The notes beneath the pieces were generated by a model. That model saw only the letters and a program-made list of their open reading frames with translations. It searched no databases and was not told the DNA's origin. A DNA stretch of 17,402 nt, from assembly GCA_023387085.1 (NCBI GenBank), contig JAEWIL010000117.1, forward strand, positions 1 through 17,402, written 5' to 3'. Made by a program: the position numbers and the translations under genes. Numbering within the stretch: the first letter of the stretch is position 1; each line of letters starts with the position of its first letter. Origin of the DNA: Pseudomonadota bacterium (GTDB taxonomy: Bacteria > Pseudomonadota > Alphaproteobacteria > Sphingomonadales > Sphingomonadaceae). Positions 1 to 7,178 of this stretch are shown piece by piece.

Positions 1-3
1 ACG

Positions 4-44
4 GCCCGCCCGGGTCTTCGCCGAAGCGATGGTCCCGGGCGGGC
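4..44 (-). terminator. GC-rich stem-loop after the TonB receptor gene, possible terminator
   Basis: Perfect 11-bp inverted repeat, GCCCGCCCGGG at 4-14 and CCCGGGCGGGC at 34-44, with a 19-base loop. It starts 15 bases beyond the receptor stop codon in the direction of transcription. There is no run of T after the stem on the minus strand, so it is not a textbook intrinsic terminator. It may stabilise the 3' end of the mRNA or need Rho. Confidence 0.5.
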
Positions 45-58
45 GATCCTCCTGATGG

Positions 59-2365
59 TCATAAGGAGATCTGCAGACGCGCGCCGACCTCGCGGCCGCG
101 CCGCAGGCTCACCGGCGAGTAGCCGGTGGGCGCCCCGAACAGGCTGAAGATCTCGCCCGTTCCAGGCAGGCGGGTGCGTTCGTTGAACAGATTGCGCGCG
201 AAAATTTCGAGCGAGGCGCCGATATCGTCGAGGCGAAGACCGGCAAAGGCATCGACCCGGAACGACGACGGAGTACGCAGATTGTTGTTGGGATCGCGCG
301 CGGCGGGCGAATAGTCGGCCAGCGCCCGGATATAGCCGTCGAGCCCGCCTCCGAGGCTCGCCACATATTCGGTATTGGCGCTGACCTGCCATTTCGGCAG
401 CGCGCCCAGCGATGCCCGCGAGACGCAGCGGCTGAAATATCGGCCTGCCTGCACCGCGGGAATACCGTCGGTGTCGGGCGTGCCATCGCCGTTGAAATCG
501 TTGCACGGGATCAGCGCGTCGTCGAAATGTGCGTCGGCGTAGCTGACCGTGAGCTGCGAGGTCCAGCCCGCGACCATCACGAGCCGCGCGTCGAGTTCGA
601 CCCCGCGCGCGCTGGCATCGCCATTGTAATTGGGGCCGAGGCTGCCCGAGCCGCAGGGGTTGAAGCCGTTGGGCGCCATGCCGTCGCCGGTCGCGAAGAC
701 CGTTCCCGGAATGAGCCCGACGCCGTTTGGATTGCCGGTACAGACGATACCCTGGACGTTCGAGATGTAGCCGTCGAACTTCTGGTAGAAGGCCGCGAGG
801 CTCAGGCTGAGATTACCATCGAGAAAAAGGCCCTTGAGGCCGATTTCGAAATTGTCCGAATGCTCGGGCCGATAGCCGAATTCGCTCGCCGGGATCTGCG
901 GGTTGCTGTCGGTGACGAACTCGTCGGGACCGCCCGGACGAAAGCCGCGGCCCCACCCCGCATAGACCGTCATATCGCGTCCGAACTTGTGCGAATAGCT
1001 CGCGCTGCCCGTCCAGGCGTTGCCGTATGGCGTGACCGACCGGCGCGCGCCGACCTCGACGATGTCGGACGGCGAGAGGTTGAACACATGGGTCGTGAAA
1101 TAGCCCATTTCGGATTCCGATGGCGTGTCGGTCGTGTCGATGAAGGTGCATGGGAGGCCGAAGCCCGCGAGCGGTCCCGGCGCCGTCTGGCACGCGCCGT
1201 TGGCACCGGTGAAGTCGATGAGGACGGTCGCGTCGAGTTCGTTCGTCTGGCGATAGATGCCGAAGCGATAGTTCCAGAAATGGTCGCCGGTGCGCTCGAA
1301 ACGCAATTCATGGCTCCAGCTCGTCCGTTTCGAAAGGGTGTTGGTGTGAAGTTCGACGGGAAGTCGCACCGGACCGAGATCGAGCAATCCGTTGCCGGTA
1401 TCGCTGTCGAGAAGCTGGCGGAACTTCGAGATCGTATAGCCCCCGGTATAGCTCAGCCGGTGGCCCGGCAGGTCCCAGCGCACATTCATCGTCGTAAGCG
1501 AGGTGTCGGTCGCGACCCGGTCGATGCCGTCGGTCACCGATATCCGGTCGCGTGCCGTGAAGGTTCCGAAGGGACCGCTCCCCTCGACCTGCGCGAGATT
1601 GACCGCGCGCGAACGCAGCTGCTGGTGAACGAGGTCGAAGCTGATGTCCGCGCTCGGCTCCCACGCGAGGCTGACGCGGCCGCTGCGGGTCCAGCTGTCG
1701 TCGCGCGCGCCGTTCACGATATTGCGGACGTTCGCGCCCCGGCCTTCGTCGTAAAGTCCCGCAACCCTGATCGCGAGCCGGTCGGTCACGATCGGCACCG
1801 ATACGGCGCCCTGGAGATTGAGCGTGTGGCGGTCTGTATAGGACGCCGCCGCATAGCCGTCGAAGCCGCCGAGCGACGGACGGCGCGTACCGATCAGGAT
1901 CGCCCCCGAGGGCCCGGTGCCCGCGCGCAGGCTGCCCTGCGGCCCGCGCAGGACTTCGATCTGGCCGACATCGTACATCGACTGGATTTGCGCCGCCCGC
2001 TCCGAGAGAACTTCGTTGAAATAGACATCGACGGTCGGGCGGGTGAGCGAAAGCGCGTTGAACTTCACCCCGCGGAGCGACACGGTGCCGCCGCTGATAT
2101 CGAGCCCCGGAACGAGCTTCTGGATGTCCGAAAAGTCGGTGAGATTGAAGCGCTCGATATCGTCGCCGGTGACGACAGCGATGGACTGCGGCACATCGAC
2201 AAGCCGTTCGTCTCGCTTCTGCGCGGTTACGATGATGTCCGCGTTCATCGCATCGTCCGCGGACGCCGCATCGCCGGCGACGTCCTGGGCGTAGGACGGC
2301 GTAGCGCTTGCGGCTGCCACCAGTGCGATGGCGGCGACGCCCGAATTCCAACGGATAGTCTTCAT
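59..2365 (-). CDS. TonB-dependent outer-membrane receptor
   Basis: A 768-aa TonB-dependent receptor, expected to form a 22-stranded outer-membrane barrel that imports a scarce or bulky ligand using TonB energy. The start at 2365 is preferred over an in-frame ATG 13 codons upstream: a strong GGGGAGGA site precedes it and a clean signal peptide follows (about residues 1-26, ending SYA before QD). The mature N-terminus has the TonB-box-like DIIVTAQKR (43-51). The plug spans roughly 55-165 and includes VPQSIAVVTGDDI, LVPGLDI and IEVLRGPQG. The rest is barrel, ending GREVGARLQISL. The plug segment after LRGPQG reads SLRAGTGPSGAI, where most homologues have TLYGRN-type residues before GGAI. The C-terminal residue is Leu rather than the usual aromatic. 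The ligand is unknown; its position beside a TetR and near an oxygenase operon suggests an organic substrate rather than iron, which is inference. Confidence 0.95.
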   Translation of the reverse strand: MKTIRWNSGVAAIALVAAASATPSYAQDVAGDAASADDAMNADIIVTAQKRDERLVDVPQSIAVVTGDDIERFNLTDFSDIQKLVPGLDISGGTVSLRGVKFNALSLTRPTVDVYFNEVLSERAAQIQSMYDVGQIEVLRGPQGSLRAGTGPSGAILIGTRRPSLGGFDGYAAASYTDRHTLNLQGAVSVPIVTDRLAIRVAGLYDEGRGANVRNIVNGARDDSWTRSGRVSLAWEPSADISFDLVHQQLRSRAVNLAQVEGSGPFGTFTARDRISVTDGIDRVATDTSLTTMNVRWDLPGHRLSYTGGYTISKFRQLLDSDTGNGLLDLGPVRLPVELHTNTLSKRTSWSHELRFERTGDHFWNYRFGIYRQTNELDATVLIDFTGANGACQTAPGPLAGFGLPCTFIDTTDTPSESEMGYFTTHVFNLSPSDIVEVGARRSVTPYGNAWTGSASYSHKFGRDMTVYAGWGRGFRPGGPDEFVTDSNPQIPASEFGYRPEHSDNFEIGLKGLFLDGNLSLSLAAFYQKFDGYISNVQGIVCTGNPNGVGLIPGTVFATGDGMAPNGFNPCGSGSLGPNYNGDASARGVELDARLVMVAGWTSQLTVSYADAHFDDALIPCNDFNGDGTPDTDGIPAVQAGRYFSRCVSRASLGALPKWQVSANTEYVASLGGGLDGYIRALADYSPAARDPNNNLRTPSSFRVDAFAGLRLDDIGASLEIFARNLFNERTRLPGTGEIFSLFGAPTGYSPVSLRRGREVGARLQISL

Positions 2366-2499
2366 GGATCCTCCCCTGCTTTCGGCTTGCCGGGCGCGCG
2401 GCATCGCGCACCGGTTTGACCGATGTTGCTTGTGTCAAAGATGTCGGGTGCAGCGGCGCGCGCGCCGATTGCCGTCAGGGCAGCCTGATTCTCGCCGTC

Positions 2500-2540
2500 A
2501 TTCTACCCTCCCTGCTTTAACTGAACGCATCAGTACATTT
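2500..2540 (-). promoter_or_regulatory. Promoter and candidate TetR operator of the TonB receptor gene (motif copy 1)
   Basis: The plus-strand bases 2521-2540, CTGAACGCATCAGTACATTT, match a second element at 8681-8700 in 18 of 20 positions. The core TGAACG-CATC-AGTACA is an imperfect dyad. Read on the minus strand, a TAGAAT -10-like hexamer (2500-2505) lies about 15 bases past the element. Any -35 region therefore falls inside it, as expected for a repressor site. It lies about 156 bases upstream of the receptor start and 19 bases after the stop of the TetR gene at 2559. The binding protein is not known. Confidence 0.55.
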
Positions 2541-2558
2541 TAGCGAGGGGACGCACAA

Positions 2559-3161
2559 CTATTTTTCTGCAGGGCGATAGGCACGAAACAAAGTTTCAAC
2601 CGCCGCCTCGGCTTCCTTCGCGAGATCGCCTGCAGATTTGCTCCGCCCTGTCACGAGGTCGAAATGCGAACCGCCATGGATAAGGGCTCGAAAGAGCGCC
2701 GTCAGATGCGCGGCACCGGCGTCGGCGATTTCGCGCTGCGCGATCGCTTCCGTGATCGTCGCTTCGACCGATCGCCAGACATCGAGTTCGGGCTCGGCGG
2801 CGATCTGCATGCCGAGATCGGAGCGCCCGACCTCGGATGTCATGAGCCGCAAGGTCTGGACGCCATATTCATTGTTGATCGCGGCAAGATAGAGTGACGC
2901 GAAGGCGGAAAGGCGGTCCCGACCGCTGCCCTCGCCGGCAAGCAAGCTGCGAAAATGCGCCATCACGGGGCGATAGCCGGTGACCAGCACCTCCTTGAGC
3001 AGTTGATCCTTCGACGCGAAATAATTATATATCGTGGCCTTCGATCCGCCGATCTCGCGCGCGACATCGTCGATCGTGGCCTCGGTGAAGCCGCGCTTCT
3101 GGAACACGCGCGCGGCGCCTTCCAATATGTCCTGGCGCTTCGCCTCGGTCTTCCGCCTCAC
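2559..3161 (-). CDS. TetR/AcrR-family transcriptional regulator (TetR1)
   Basis: A 200-aa one-component repressor of the TetR family. The N-terminal DNA-binding domain contains the helix-turn-helix at about residues 29-48 (TIDDVAREIGGSKATIYNYF), followed by KDQLLKEVL. The C-terminal helical domain resembles the AefR-like TetR_C class and should bind a small hydrophobic ligand. The start codon is GTG at 3161 with a GGGGGA site just upstream; no in-frame ATG fits better. It is read in the same direction as the TonB receptor, with about 190 bases between them that hold motif copy 1, and is divergent from the small membrane-protein gene at 3389. An inverted repeat at 3182-3198 may be its own operator. 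Control of the receptor is inference from position. Confidence 0.93.
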   Translation of the reverse strand: MRRKTEAKRQDILEGAARVFQKRGFTEATIDDVAREIGGSKATIYNYFASKDQLLKEVLVTGYRPVMAHFRSLLAGEGSGRDRLSAFASLYLAAINNEYGVQTLRLMTSEVGRSDLGMQIAAEPELDVWRSVEATITEAIAQREIADAGAAHLTALFRALIHGGSHFDLVTGRSKSAGDLAKEAEAAVETLFRAYRPAEK

Positions 3162-3181
3162 CGATATTCCCCCATGTGCCC

Positions 3182-3198
3182 GCTCCGTTTGGCGGAGC
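3182..3198. promoter_or_regulatory. Inverted repeat upstream of TetR1, candidate autoregulatory operator
   Basis: GCTCCG (3182-3187) and CGGAGC (3193-3198) form perfect 6-bp arms around TTTGG, centred about 30 bases before the TetR1 GTG start. Size and place fit a TetR-family dimer site. The sequence differs from the motif at 2521 and 8681, so if TetR1 binds here it may not be the protein that binds those. Confidence 0.35.
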
Positions 3199-3301
3199 TG
3201 ACGGCCACATCCCCCGACGGCCTTAGCGGCCGCAACGGCCGAGAGCTAGTCGCGCCGACGGCAGAGGCCGAATGAAGCGCGGGGCGCGGCGCACTCGAGG
3301 C

Positions 3302-3329
3302 TTGACTGCGCACGGGAATCGCGCATTGT
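3302..3329 (+). promoter_or_regulatory. Possible promoter of the small membrane-protein gene
   Basis: TTGACT (3302-3307) and CATTGT (3324-3329) are 16 bases apart, 59 bases before the ATG at 3389. A small dyad, TGCGC (3307-3311) and GCGCA (3321-3325), lies between the two hexamers and could be an operator. The -10 match is weak. Confidence 0.3.
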
Positions 3330-3388
3330 GAGTGGGCGCTTACTCGTCGCACGAACGGGACCGCAAACCGGGGATAGAGGAGAGGGTC

Positions 3389-3619
3389 ATGGCAACCCAG
3401 CTACATGGCGACTTGGTCGGCGGCAATACGTCACCGGTTGTCGTCGAATTCGATCGCAGCCGCTCGCGCGCCGAGGGCGACAGGCCCGTACCGCAGGTCA
3501 TCAAGGGCAAGACGCCCGACCCGCGCCTTGCGAGAGCCTGCAACATGGCGATCGTGGCGATCATCGCGCTTCCTTTCCTTCTGGGCGCCTTCGCCCTGCT
3601 TCGGCGCCTGCTCTTCTAA
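3389..3619 (+). CDS. Small single-helix membrane protein, function unknown
   Basis: A 76-aa protein that I do not recognise. About 50 polar residues (MATQLHGDLVGG onward, with SRSRAEGDRP) lead to one hydrophobic helix at about 52-70 (MAIVAIIALPFLLGAFALL), and the chain ends RRLLF. This is a likely inner-membrane anchor with the N-terminal part in the cytoplasm, by the positive-inside rule only weakly. The ATG at 3389 is chosen because GAGGAGAGGG (3377-3386) precedes it; an in-frame GTG at 3332 would add 19 residues without a good ribosome site. Codon use is G/C-ending and similar to neighbouring genes, which supports a real gene. It is divergent from TetR1 and could be one of its targets. Confidence 0.6.
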   Translation: MATQLHGDLVGGNTSPVVVEFDRSRSRAEGDRPVPQVIKGKTPDPRLARACNMAIVAIIALPFLLGAFALLRRLLF

Positions 3620-3945
3620 CTGCGGCTCCGCACCCGGTTCAAAACGCCGGCAACGCCGGTCCGCGCGTCCGAGCCACCGGCCCGGGCCTCGTCCGCCGAA
3701 CGGCCTGCCCGTCCCCGCCCCGGCTTTGACCGGCGACGGCGGCGGCGAACCAACCTTGTCGCCTCCTCACCGCTGCGGTCATTCTTCCCTGCTCGCGGAA
3801 CTTTCCCTCGCCCCGGGACTTTCCCGATCAGAGGCTCGCTCGAGCGCAATCCCCCCCCCCTCGATGCCGGGCGGGCCTCCCTTAACCCCGCGTCATGATG
3901 TTCGAGACCCCTGAGGCCGCCGTCGAGGCGCGCACTCTGCCTCGC
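3620..3945. other. Gene-free region between two convergent genes
   Basis: 326 bases between the end of the small membrane-protein gene and the end of the ABC permease gene, which are read towards each other. I see no convincing gene. It holds a short dyad, CCGGC (3647-3651) and GCCGG (3655-3659), other GC-rich stretches, and a run of ten C at 3851-3860. No stem followed by a T-run is evident on either strand, so how the two transcripts end is not clear. Confidence 0.6.
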
Positions 3946-5145
3946 CTATTCGTGGCGCAGCGCGTCGATCGGATCGAGCTTCGAGGCGCGGCGCGCCGGA
4001 TAATAGCCGAAGGTGATCCCCATCAAGGCCGAGAAGAGAAAACTCATCAGGTTCACCGCCGGGTTGAAGATGAAAGGCACGTCGATGATGCTTGCCATGC
4101 CCCACGACAGGAAGAAGGCGAGCGCGATCCCCACGATGCCGCCGAAACAGCAAAGCACGACGGCTTCGGTGAGAAACTGGAGCCGAACCTCGCGCGCCAG
4201 CGCGCCGATCGCGAGCCGGATACCGATTTCGCGCGTCCGCTCGGTGACCGATACGAGCATGATGTTCATGATGCCGATGCCGCCGACGAGCAGGCTGATG
4301 CCGGCGATGACGGCGACCATGGCGGTCAGCGCCCCGGTAGCGGCGCCCAGCGCCTGGTTGACCTGCGCGGTATCGACGATGTTGAAGTCATTGTCTGCCG
4401 CGTCCTGCAGCAGCCGGCGCTCGCGCAACAGGGCGACGAGCGAGTCCTGGATCGCGGCGCTTTCGTAATTGCTGTCATATTTGACGACGAAGTACTGGAC
4501 GTCGCTGCTGCCCGTGAAACGGCGCTGCGCCATCTTGAGCGGCACCATCGCGACATTGTCGCTGTCCTGGTCGGGGCCGCCGCCCTGCCCGCGTTCCTTG
4601 AGAACGCCGATCACCGTGCAGGAAACATTGCCGAGGCGAATGTTCGTTCCGAGCGGGCTGGTGCCCGCCGCAAAAATGGCTCCTCTAACCTTCTGGCCAA
4701 CGAGACAGACATTCTTGCCGCCGCTTTCCTCCTCGCGCGTGAACGGACGGCCAAGCTCGACCTCGATCGACTGGGCGCGAAGAAAATCATTGCCGACGCC
4801 CTGGACGCTCGTCCGCCAGCTCTGGCCGTTGTGAAAGGCGGTAGAGCTCGCCGACACGCTGCCCGAGACGTTCTCGACGCCGGCAATCTGCCGCGCCACC
4901 GCATCGACGTCGGCCGGTCTGAACGGCCTTGGCGCGCCGCGATCGCCCCGCACGGGGAAGACGATCAGCACGTTCGAGCCCAGCGAGGAAATCTGGTCCC
5001 GGATCGAGGCGGTGACGCCATTGCCGAGCGTCACCATGGTGATCACCGCGGCGACGCCGATGATGATGCCGAGCGTCGTGAGGAACGAGCGCAGCAGGTG
5101 GCGGCGGATCTCCCGAAGGGCGAGGAGCAGCGTCGCACCGAACAT
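3946..5145 (-). CDS. ABC transporter permease, MacB/FtsX type
   Basis: A 399-aa inner-membrane permease of the MacB (type VII ABC) fold. It has one N-terminal membrane helix (about 20-41, FLTTLGIIIGVAAVITMV), a large periplasmic domain (about 45-270) and three C-terminal helices (about 273-299, 327-350 and 361-383). The family segment GGIGIMNIMLVSVTERTREIGIR spans 288-310. These proteins do not pump through a membrane channel; they drive substrate from the periplasm through a fusion protein and an outer-membrane factor by mechanotransmission. Its ATG overlaps the TGA of the upstream ATPase gene by one base (TGATG), so the two should be made together. In MacB proper, ATPase and permease are one chain of about 650 aa; here they are separate. 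It is the last gene of the efflux operon. Substrate unknown. Confidence 0.93.
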   Translation of the reverse strand: MFGATLLLALREIRRHLLRSFLTTLGIIIGVAAVITMVTLGNGVTASIRDQISSLGSNVLIVFPVRGDRGAPRPFRPADVDAVARQIAGVENVSGSVSASSTAFHNGQSWRTSVQGVGNDFLRAQSIEVELGRPFTREEESGGKNVCLVGQKVRGAIFAAGTSPLGTNIRLGNVSCTVIGVLKERGQGGGPDQDSDNVAMVPLKMAQRRFTGSSDVQYFVVKYDSNYESAAIQDSLVALLRERRLLQDAADNDFNIVDTAQVNQALGAATGALTAMVAVIAGISLLVGGIGIMNIMLVSVTERTREIGIRLAIGALAREVRLQFLTEAVVLCCFGGIVGIALAFFLSWGMASIIDVPFIFNPAVNLMSFLFSALMGITFGYYPARRASKLDPIDALRHE

Positions 5146-5876
5146 CAGCCGGCCTTCCCCGCGACAGGAGCGCTGCTGCGCTCGACCGCTTCGACGAGGC
5201 CGTCGCGAAAGCGCACGATCGTATGGGCGAAGGCCGCCATTTCCTCTTCGTGCGTGACCATCAGGACGGTGATGCCTTCGCCGTTCAGGCGCGTGAGCAG
5301 CTGCATGATCTCGACCGAGCGTTCGGTGTCGAGATTGCCGGTGGGCTCGTCGGCGAGCAGCACGTCGGGCTGCGTCACGAGCGCGCGCGCGATGGCGACG
5401 CGTTGCTGCTGTCCGCCCGAGAGTTCGGCCGGGGTATGATCGGCCCAGGGACCGAGCCCTACCTGCTCGAGCGCGCGCATCGCAGCGGCGCGGCGGACCG
5501 CTTTTTTCTCACCGCGATAGAGCAAGGGCAGTTCGACATTTTCGACAGCGGAGGTACGCGCAAGAAGATTGAAGCCCTGAAACACGAAGCCGAGATAGCG
5601 GCGGCGAAGCAGGCTGCGCTGGTCGCGGTCGAGCGCCTGGACCTCGACGCCGCGGAACCGGAATACCCCGCTCGACGGCACGTCGAGGCAGCCGAGGATG
5701 TTCATCGTCGTCGACTTGCCCGACCCCGAGGGGCCCATCACGGCAACGAAATCGCCGTGCGCGATCCGCATGTCGACGCCCTTGAGCGCCTGGAACGCCG
5801 CCTCGCCCTTGCCGAAGGTCTTGGTGATTCCCGCAAGCTCGATCAGCGGCGGCTCGGAGGCAGACCCCAGGCTCAC
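5145..5876 (-). CDS. ABC transporter ATP-binding protein, MacB/LolD type
   Basis: A 243-aa cytoplasmic ATPase subunit that pairs with the permease encoded next to it. All nucleotide-binding motifs are intact: Walker A GPSGSGKST (48-56), Q-loop Gln100 in FVFQGFNLL, signature LSGGQ (152-156), Walker B VLLADE (172-177) followed by PTGNLD, and switch His209 in VMVTHE-like context. The LLARTSAVENVELPL stretch is typical of the MacB/LolD branch. The start is GTG at 5876, within GTGA that also contains the TGA of the membrane-fusion gene (4-base overlap, 5873-5876), which indicates translational coupling. No ATG fits before the conserved N-terminal strand. Confidence 0.94.
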   Translation of the reverse strand: MSLGSASEPPLIELAGITKTFGKGEAAFQALKGVDMRIAHGDFVAVMGPSGSGKSTTMNILGCLDVPSSGVFRFRGVEVQALDRDQRSLLRRRYLGFVFQGFNLLARTSAVENVELPLLYRGEKKAVRRAAAMRALEQVGLGPWADHTPAELSGGQQQRVAIARALVTQPDVLLADEPTGNLDTERSVEIMQLLTRLNGEGITVLMVTHEEEMAAFAHTIVRFRDGLVEAVERSSAPVAGKAG

Positions 5877-7177
5877 TTGCCCGCCGCCTCCTTGCCGGTC
5901 ACGACTTTCATGCCCGCACGAAGCTCCTTCGCGGTAACGGCGGTCAGCCGCCCGTCGCTCTGCCCCGTCACGACATCGACGGGCTTCAGCTTTCCATCGG
6001 CGGCGAGCACCCAGACCCGCTGGCGGCTGCCGACGCCGATCGTCGCCTTCTGCTCCTGCTTCTCGAGGCCGATCTCGGGATTGAGAACGCTTGCGCTTTC
6101 CTTTTCGGCCGCATCGGGCTGAAAACGGAGCGCGCTATTGGGAACGAGGAGCTGCCGCGCGGTACTGCCGGTCGCGATCGTCGCGGTGGCGGTCATTCCC
6201 GGACGCAGCAAACCATCGGCATTGGCCACCGTCAGGCGCGCCTCGTAGCTGACGACGGCATTGCCCGAAGCGCCAGCGGCGGCTGCCTGCTGGCTTGCCT
6301 GCGTCGCGGTGTTGCTCGACGCCTGGTCGACCCGTTCGACCCGCGCCGGGAAACGGCGACCGGGATAGGCATCGACGGTGAAACTGGCGCCCTGGCCTTC
6401 GCGCACCTGGCCGACGTCCGCCTCGTCGATCTCGACCCGCAGCTGCATCGCCGACAGATCCTCGGCGATGATGAAGAGGGTCGGCGTGTTGAAACTCGCC
6501 GCGACCGTCTGGCCGGGCTCGACCTGCCGCGCGAGAACCACGCCCGCAACCGGTGACCGGATGGTCGCCCGGGCGCGATTGGTCATCGCGGTCGAGAGCT
6601 GCGCCTCGACCGCGCGCACATTGGCCTGCGCCGAGGCCACGGCTGCGACGTCGCGCTTCACGGCGCCCTTCGCCTGGTCGAGCTCGACCTGCGAGGGTAC
6701 TTTGCCGCCCGAGATGCGAAACACATTCTCGAGCCGGGCGAGCTGGGCGCGGTCTACGTCGAGCGTCGCGGCCGACTGCGCGACCTGCGCCCGCGCGACG
6801 TTGAGATTGGCCTCGGCCTGCTTGATCTGGTCCTCAATCACATCGGTGTTGATGAGCGCGATGACCTGCCCTTTCGCGACCCGGTCGTTCACATCGACAT
6901 AGATGTGGTCGATCTTGCCCGAGACTTCCGAGCCGACCTCGACCTGGTTCGTCGGGCGCAGATTGCCCGTCGCCGTCACGCTCAGCACAAGCGACTTCTG
7001 GACGACCGCCTCGCTGATATATTTCGCCTCGCCGCTCCCGCGCGAACAGGTCGCGACACCGAGGAGGATGACGAGAAAGAGGATGGCGGGCAGCCAGTAT
7101 TTCATCGTCCGGCGCCAGCGCGGGACGGGAGTCGCCCCGAGAAATTCGTCGAGCGCCGGAGCGGCCGTGTCGGTCAT
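5873..7177 (-). CDS. Periplasmic membrane-fusion (adaptor) subunit, MacA/HlyD type
   Basis: A 434-aa adaptor that should link the ABC permease to the outer-membrane factor. After a short cytoplasmic tail there is one membrane anchor (about 27-43, YWLPAILFLVILLGVAT). The two half-lipoyl motifs are at 85-104 and about 208-225 (SPVAGVVLARQVEPGQTV), with an alpha-helical coiled-coil hairpin between them (about 112-200). Beta-barrel and membrane-proximal domains follow. The ATG at 7177 is preferred to an upstream in-frame start 30 codons earlier, because it lies one base after the TGA of the outer-membrane factor gene and has an AAGGAA site. A Ser/Ala/Gln-rich insert (around SSNTATQASQQAAAAGASG) sits in the barrel region. 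It is the second gene of the operon. Confidence 0.93.
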   Translation of the reverse strand: MTDTAAPALDEFLGATPVPRWRRTMKYWLPAILFLVILLGVATCSRGSGEAKYISEAVVQKSLVLSVTATGNLRPTNQVEVGSEVSGKIDHIYVDVNDRVAKGQVIALINTDVIEDQIKQAEANLNVARAQVAQSAATLDVDRAQLARLENVFRISGGKVPSQVELDQAKGAVKRDVAAVASAQANVRAVEAQLSTAMTNRARATIRSPVAGVVLARQVEPGQTVAASFNTPTLFIIAEDLSAMQLRVEIDEADVGQVREGQGASFTVDAYPGRRFPARVERVDQASSNTATQASQQAAAAGASGNAVVSYEARLTVANADGLLRPGMTATATIATGSTARQLLVPNSALRFQPDAAEKESASVLNPEIGLEKQEQKATIGVGSRQRVWVLAADGKLKPVDVVTGQSDGRLTAVTAKELRAGMKVVTGKEAAGK

Positions 7178-7178
7178 G

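Noticed and set aside
527..2419. Long plus-strand ORF (630 codons) opposite the TonB receptor
   Set aside because: It is a shadow of the real gene in high-GC DNA: Arg/Ala/Asp-rich with no domain, and the opposite strand has signal peptide, plug and barrel.
3211..3247. Clustered GGCC repeats with possible hairpins near TetR1
   Set aside because: Short overlapping dyads expected in GC-rich DNA; no T-run, and the position does not fit the end of any gene.
3851..3860. Run of ten C, possible phase-variation tract
   Set aside because: It is outside any gene and not within a recognisable promoter; it could also be a sequencing artefact.
3895..5439. Plus-strand ORF (514 codons) opposite the ABC permease and ATPase
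   Set aside because: Charged, low-complexity translation without motifs; both minus-strand genes are complete with all family motifs.
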